From NCBI GenBank assembly GCA_937923375.1, contig CALAJG010000025.1:1-28881 (forward strand): 28,881 nt of DNA, written 5' to 3'. How positions within the stretch are numbered: the first letter of the stretch is position 1; each line of letters opens with the position of its first letter. This document shows positions 25,465-28,881 of the stretch, one piece after another. The DNA comes from an uncultured Leucothrix sp. (GTDB lineage: Bacteria > Pseudomonadota > Gammaproteobacteria > Thiotrichales > Thiotrichaceae). The position numbers were made by a program, and so were the translations under genes. The notes under the pieces were generated by a model that was not told the origin of the DNA, did no database searches, and was given only the letters and a program-made list of their open reading frames with translations.

Positions 25465-26214
25465 TTAGTACTTTAATTTAGAAAGGATTAAGTCGGACAC
25501 AAATGCCGGTAAAAACACCAGACATTTCATGCCAATAGTGAGCGTTAGTGGAAATGAGATTATTCGCTTCTTTCTATCGAGACCTTTTTTTATTATTCTT
25601 GCCGCTTCATCAGAACTTACCATAAAAGGTTTTTTACTGGGAAATTGATCACTCATATCAGTTTCAACAAAACCCGGTGTCACCAAAGTAATCATCACAG
25701 ACTTGGATGCTAGCCCTCCCCTAATTGCTTCTGCATAAGCCTTAATAGCCGATTTACTTGCGCAATATGCTGGTGTAAGCGGCATACCATGATAAGCCGC
25801 GATTGAACTTATATAGGCAACATGCCCTGCTTCCCTATTTTGCATATCAATCAAAATGGAATGGGTAATTGCTATCGCTCCAGTACAGTTCAGGCTTAAG
25901 ATCGATTCTATTTGAGTCCAGGGCTCAACTTCACCTTCATCGGCTATGCCAGTTATTCCAGCATTAGAAATCAATAAATCCACGTCATATTCTTCAGCAA
26001 TTTCAGATGAAGCTCTTATGGCTTCCTCAGTATTACTCAAATCAAGCAAATAATACTGGGCTTTCGCTCCTTTAACCCTGCATTCTTCAGATAGCGCTTT
26101 GAGCAGCTGCTCATCGCGCGCTATCAAAACCAGTTGAACACACTGAGATGCATAGGCAATAGAGAGTGAACGACCTATACCCTTAGTTGCGCCCGTAATG
26201 ACTACGGTGTACAT
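25465..26214 (-). CDS. Short-chain dehydrogenase/reductase, 3-ketosphinganine-reductase-like
   Basis: A 249-aa classical SDR. TGATKGIG (7-14) binds NADP(H), NAG is at 84-86, and the catalytic set is S137, Y150, K154 (YCASK). ARD near residue 33 at the end of the second strand suggests NADPH preference. The hydrophobic C-terminus (LTIGMKCLVFLPAFVSDLIL) suggests membrane association, as in ketosphinganine reductases and related lipid SDRs. ATG start with GAGG about ten bases upstream. It is the first gene of a two-gene minus-strand unit with the LtaS-like enzyme, converging on PKS-AOS-formyltransferase. Reduction of the AOS 2-amino-3-ketone, the Fum13/Tsc10 reaction, is the favoured role. Many SDRs share these motifs, so this is an inference. 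Confidence 0.82.
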   Translation of the reverse strand: MYTVVITGATKGIGRSLSIAYASQCVQLVLIARDEQLLKALSEECRVKGAKAQYYLLDLSNTEEAIRASSEIAEEYDVDLLISNAGITGIADEGEVEPWTQIESILSLNCTGAIAITHSILIDMQNREAGHVAYISSIAAYHGMPLTPAYCASKSAIKAYAEAIRGGLASKSVMITLVTPGFVETDMSDQFPSKKPFMVSSDEAARIIKKGLDRKKRIISFPLTLTIGMKCLVFLPAFVSDLILSKLKY

Positions 26215-26366
26215 ATTATCATCACCTCGTTCTCTTGGAGATATTAGTCATAATTCAATGACATAGATCTTAAGTGAAATTTATTGTCAAGGCTTGGAAT
26301 CGGCATTTAACCCCTCTTACTTTATCTGATTAATTTATAGGTGAATTTACACCTCCGTTAAAAAAA

Positions 26367-26394
26367 TTGCATTAACCCAGTGATTTTTTATTCT
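26367..26394 (+). promoter_or_regulatory. Candidate metK promoter
   Basis: TTGCAT (26367-26372) and TATTCT (26389-26394) are 16 bp apart. Transcription would start near 26400, about 40 nt before the SAH riboswitch aptamer. Just upstream, AGGTG-CACCT forms a small inverted repeat (about 26339-26354) that could be an operator. Matches to consensus are partial. Confidence 0.28.
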
Positions 26395-26442
26395 AAACAA
26401 GATATCATCGCCCACTGATTTTATATTAAGCACACATAACCC

Positions 26443-26510
26443 CTGAGGAGCGTTGCAACCGGATCGTCGGCTAGGCTCAGTAGGTTATTCAAAATTGCAA
26501 CGGCGCTCAG
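26443..26510 (+). promoter_or_regulatory. SAH riboswitch upstream of metK
   Basis: The element shows the conserved SAH (ahcY-motif) architecture. CTGAG (26443-26447) pairs with CTCAG (26476-26480) as P1. GAGCG (26448-26452) pairs with CGCTC (26504-26508), with TTG (26453-26455) facing CAA (26498-26500) as the pseudoknot. CCG/CGG (26459-26461, 26468-26470) is the small internal hairpin, and the signature AGGCT (26473-26477) is present. The aptamer ends nine bases before the AAGGAG of metK, so control of translation initiation is likely. Characterised SAH riboswitches turn expression on when SAH accumulates. Those I know best precede ahcY, metH or metF, so placement before metK is noteworthy. 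Confidence 0.88.
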
Positions 26511-26530
26511 TCATATTTAAGGAGATTTTT

Positions 26531-27685
26531 ATGGCTGGGAACTACTTATTCACATCTGAATCGGTATCAGCAGGACATCCAGACAAAATGGCCGATCAGG
26601 TTTCTGACGCTGTTTTAGACGCTATATTAGAAAAAGACAAAAACGCACGTGTTGCCTGCGAAACTATGGTTAAAACAGGCATGGTCGTTTTAGCTGGTGA
26701 GGTAACGACCTCCGCATACGTTGATATTGAGACTATTGTTCGTGATGTTGTTACCGATATCGGCTACAAAAGCTCAGATGTAGGATTTGACGGTAACACC
26801 TGCGCCGTAATCAATGCTATTGGCCAACAATCACCAGATATCGCAATGGGTGTAGATCGTGGCGACAAAGAATCACAAGGCGCTGGTGATCAAGGCCTAA
26901 TGTTTGGCTACGCAAGTAATGAAACCGACGTCTTAATGCCTGCTCCCCTAACTTATTCACACCGTTTAGTAAAACGCCAAGCAGACTTGATGAAATCAGG
27001 CGCTTTACCTTGGTTACGTCCTGACGCTAAGAGCCAAGTTACTTTCCGTTATGTTGATAATAAGCCTGTTTCTATTGATGCAGTCGTGCTATCCACTCAG
27101 CATGATCCAGACATCAGCCTAGCGGACCTTCAAGAAGCGATCATGGAAGAAGTCATCAAGAAAGAGCTTCCTGCTAATTGGCTAAACGCTGATACCAAAT
27201 ATCATATCAATCCAACAGGCCAGTTCATCATCGGTGGGCCAGTCGGCGACTGTGGTTTAACCGGCCGAAAGATTATTGTTGACACTTACGGCGGTATGGC
27301 ACGTCACGGTGGCGGTGCATTCTCTGGAAAAGATCCTTCTAAGGTTGACCGTTCTGCGGCATACGCTGGTCGTTATGTTGCTAAGAACATTGTAGCTGCT
27401 GGCCTTGCTGAACGCTGTGAGATTCAAGTGTCTTACGCAATTGGTGTTGCCGAACCTACGTCGATTTCTATCGACACGTTTGGTACAGGCACAATTGAGG
27501 ACTCTAAAATTGAAGCGTTGGTTAGAGAAAACTTCGACCTGCGCCCATACGGCATCGTCACTATGTTGGACTTGATTCAACCAATTTATCGCCAAACTGC
27601 TAGCTATGGCCACTTTGGTCGTGATGATATTGATCTTCCTTGGGAAAAGACTGATAAAATCGACGCACTGAAAGCTTCTGCGTAA
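26531..27685 (+). CDS. metK: S-adenosylmethionine synthetase
   Basis: A 384-aa cytosolic enzyme that makes SAM from methionine and ATP; length equals the E. coli enzyme. The N-terminal signature SESVSAGHPDKMADQ carries the catalytic His (H16) and a metal Asp (D18). GGGAFSGKD, the ATP phosphate-binding signature, and DQGLMFGYA are intact. ATG 26531 is chosen because AAGGAG lies six bases upstream and it gives the family N-terminus. The longer open frame from TTG 26453 would translate the riboswitch and is rejected. It is followed after 165 bp by ahcY, so making SAM and clearing SAH sit side by side. Regulation is probably through the SAH riboswitch in its leader. Confidence 0.98.
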   Translation: MAGNYLFTSESVSAGHPDKMADQVSDAVLDAILEKDKNARVACETMVKTGMVVLAGEVTTSAYVDIETIVRDVVTDIGYKSSDVGFDGNTCAVINAIGQQSPDIAMGVDRGDKESQGAGDQGLMFGYASNETDVLMPAPLTYSHRLVKRQADLMKSGALPWLRPDAKSQVTFRYVDNKPVSIDAVVLSTQHDPDISLADLQEAIMEEVIKKELPANWLNADTKYHINPTGQFIIGGPVGDCGLTGRKIIVDTYGGMARHGGGAFSGKDPSKVDRSAAYAGRYVAKNIVAAGLAERCEIQVSYAIGVAEPTSISIDTFGTGTIEDSKIEALVRENFDLRPYGIVTMLDLIQPIYRQTASYGHFGRDDIDLPWEKTDKIDALKASA

Positions 27686-27733
27686 TCGGAAGCTAATTTC
27701 AGTTTGATTTGAGACTAATCTATTTTTAAAGAT

Positions 27734-27828
27734 TTCCCAAGTAGCGTTGCACCCCTGTTAAGAGCAAGCGTAAGTAAGCACATGAACAGGGCCAGGCTTG
27801 GGAAGGACTACATGATCCAACTACGCTA
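27734..27828 (+). promoter_or_regulatory. SAH riboswitch upstream of ahcY
   Basis: This is a second aptamer with the same plan as the one before metK. P1 is an 8-bp perfect stem, TTCCCAAG (27734-27741) with CTTGGGAA (27797-27804). TAGCG (27742-27746) pairs with CGCTA (27824-27828), and TTG (27747-27749) faces CAA (27818-27820) for the pseudoknot. A longer internal hairpin pairs CCCTGTT (27753-27759) with AACAGGG (27785-27791), and the CAGGCTT signature is at 27793-27799. The ahcY start follows 22 bases later, and CCAAT/ATTGG around its GGAAA site could help hide the ribosome binding site. This is the classic location: SAH induces its own hydrolase. Confidence 0.9.
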
Positions 27829-27850
27829 GCCAATTCATTGGAAACAAACT

Positions 27851-28881
27851 ATGAACGCACAAGTAGATGTAAAATTTGAAGACTACCTAGTAGCCGATAT
27901 GAGTGAAGCAGATTTTGGTCGTAAGGAGATCAACATTGCTGAAACTGAAATGCCAGGCTTGGTTTCTCTTCGTACCAAGTATGCCAACAAGCCACTAGAA
28001 GGCGCTCGCATCGCGGGTTCTTTGCACATGACTATTCAGACAGCGGTTCTGATTGAGACATTAGTTGCTTTAGGTGCTGAGGTCCGTTGGGCTTCTTGTA
28101 ACATTTATTCAACTCAGGACCATGCAGCAGCGGCCATCGCAGCAGCAGGCATTCCTGTATTTGCCTATAAAGGCGAGACGCTAGAAGAGTACTGGGACTA
28201 TTGTCACCGTATCTTTGATTGGCACGATGGCGGCACACCAAACATGATCCTTGATGATGGTGGTGATGCAACAGGCCTTATCGAGTTAGGAACTAAAGCT
28301 GAAAGCGATCTTTCTGTACTGGATAACCCAGGCAGCGAAGAAGAGACCATTATGTATGCGTCTATTCGTGAGAAGCTGAAGACTGACCCAACTTGGTACT
28401 CACGTACGCGTGTTAACTTGAAGGGTGTTACAGAAGAGACAACGACTGGTGTTCACCGTCTTTATAAGATGGCTGAAGCAGGCGAGCTTACGTTCCCAGC
28501 AATCAATGTTAATGACTCTGTGACTAAGTCTAAGTTTGATAACTTGTACGGCTGCCGTGAGTCACTAGTTGACTCTATCAAGCGCGCGACTGACGTAATG
28601 ATTGCGGGTAAAATTGCAATAGTTGCAGGCTATGGTGATGTTGGTAAAGGTTCTGCACAATCACTACGTGGCTTAGGCGCGACGGTTTACGTCACTGAAG
28701 TTGATCCAATCTGCGCACTACAAGCAGCAATGGAAGGCTTCCGTGTTGTAACGATGGATGACATGGCATCTGAAGCAGATATTTTTGTTTCTGCAACGGG
28801 TAACTACCACATCATCACTCATGAGCATATGGCTCAGATGAAAGATCAAGCGATCGTTTGTAACATTGGTCACTTCGACAA
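27851..28881 (+). CDS. ahcY: Adenosylhomocysteinase, 3' truncated by window
   Basis: The first 343 codons of S-adenosylhomocysteine hydrolase, which splits SAH into adenosine and homocysteine using bound NAD. Visible signatures are GSLHMTIQTAVLIETL, NIYSTQDHAAAAIA, DDGGDATGLI (substrate side) and GYGDVGKGSAQSLRGLGA (NAD-binding loop), ending in the C-terminal catalytic region at CNIGHFD. Full-length family members are about 430-470 aa, so roughly a quarter lies beyond the window. ATG start with GGAAA seven bases upstream and the standard N-terminus. No frameshift was seen. Expression is probably set by the SAH riboswitch immediately upstream, with possible read-through from metK. Confidence 0.98.
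   Translation, partial: MNAQVDVKFEDYLVADMSEADFGRKEINIAETEMPGLVSLRTKYANKPLEGARIAGSLHMTIQTAVLIETLVALGAEVRWASCNIYSTQDHAAAAIAAAGIPVFAYKGETLEEYWDYCHRIFDWHDGGTPNMILDDGGDATGLIELGTKAESDLSVLDNPGSEEETIMYASIREKLKTDPTWYSRTRVNLKGVTEETTTGVHRLYKMAEAGELTFPAINVNDSVTKSKFDNLYGCRESLVDSIKRATDVMIAGKIAIVAGYGDVGKGSAQSLRGLGATVYVTEVDPICALQAAMEGFRVVTMDDMASEADIFVSATGNYHIITHEHMAQMKDQAIVCNIGHFD

Noticed and set aside
26453..26530. Upstream extension of metK from a TTG codon
   Set aside because: It would translate the SAH riboswitch; ATG 26531 has a strong AAGGAG and gives the standard MetK N-terminus.
27706..27725. GATT/AATC hairpin followed by a T-run between metK and ahcY, as a terminator
   Set aside because: The stem is only 4 bp; the following riboswitch explains the structure of this gap better.

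Overview
The window looks like part of a marine gammaproteobacterial chromosome, perhaps Oceanospirillales-like. This rests on moderate to low GC, a bacterial PCu(A)C copper chaperone, a metK-ahcY pair with SAH riboswitches, and a surface-polysaccharide locus rich in sulfotransferases. The taxonomic placement is an inference. No rRNA, tRNA, insertion sequence or CRISPR array was seen.

Layout: (1) 1-429 is the 3' part of a copper-chaperone gene. (2) 844-1785 is a sulfotransferase on the plus strand. (3) 10271 down to 1814 is a minus-strand run: a GT-B glycosyltransferase, glucose-1-phosphate thymidylyltransferase (rfbA), a double-GT2 glycosyltransferase, a second sulfotransferase, a SAM methyltransferase and a secreted beta-propeller protein. 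(4) Divergent from it, 10426-13997 carries rfbC overlapping a three-module protein: a GT29 (sialyltransferase)-like domain fused to a complete two-module KpsC-type beta-Kdo transferase. Together these point to a capsule-like, possibly rhamnose-containing, methylated and sulfated polysaccharide. rfbB, rfbD and the export genes are not in the window.

(5) 14230-26214 is the most striking part. It encodes a 2508-residue single-module highly reducing type I PKS (KS-AT-DH-pseudoMT-ER-KR-ACP, no thioesterase) coupled by an ATGA overlap to an alpha-oxoamine synthase, then a formyltransferase-fold enzyme. Converging on these is a two-gene minus-strand unit: a 3-ketosphinganine-reductase-like SDR and a five-TM LtaS-type phosphoglycerol/phosphoethanolamine transferase. 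PKS, AOS and SDR match the logic of the fungal fumonisin backbone enzymes (Fum1, Fum8, Fum13). My hypothesis is a polyketide route to a sphingoid-like amino-alcohol lipid, perhaps N-formylated and given a phospho head group, next to a capsule locus.

(6) 26443-28881 returns to housekeeping: metK and the 5' part of ahcY. Each is preceded by its own recognisable S-adenosylhomocysteine riboswitch; finding one before metK is unusual.

Several accessory genes (844, 10271, 14230, 23105) appear to start with TTG. Together with their content, this supports regions 2-5 being an accessory island between conserved genes.
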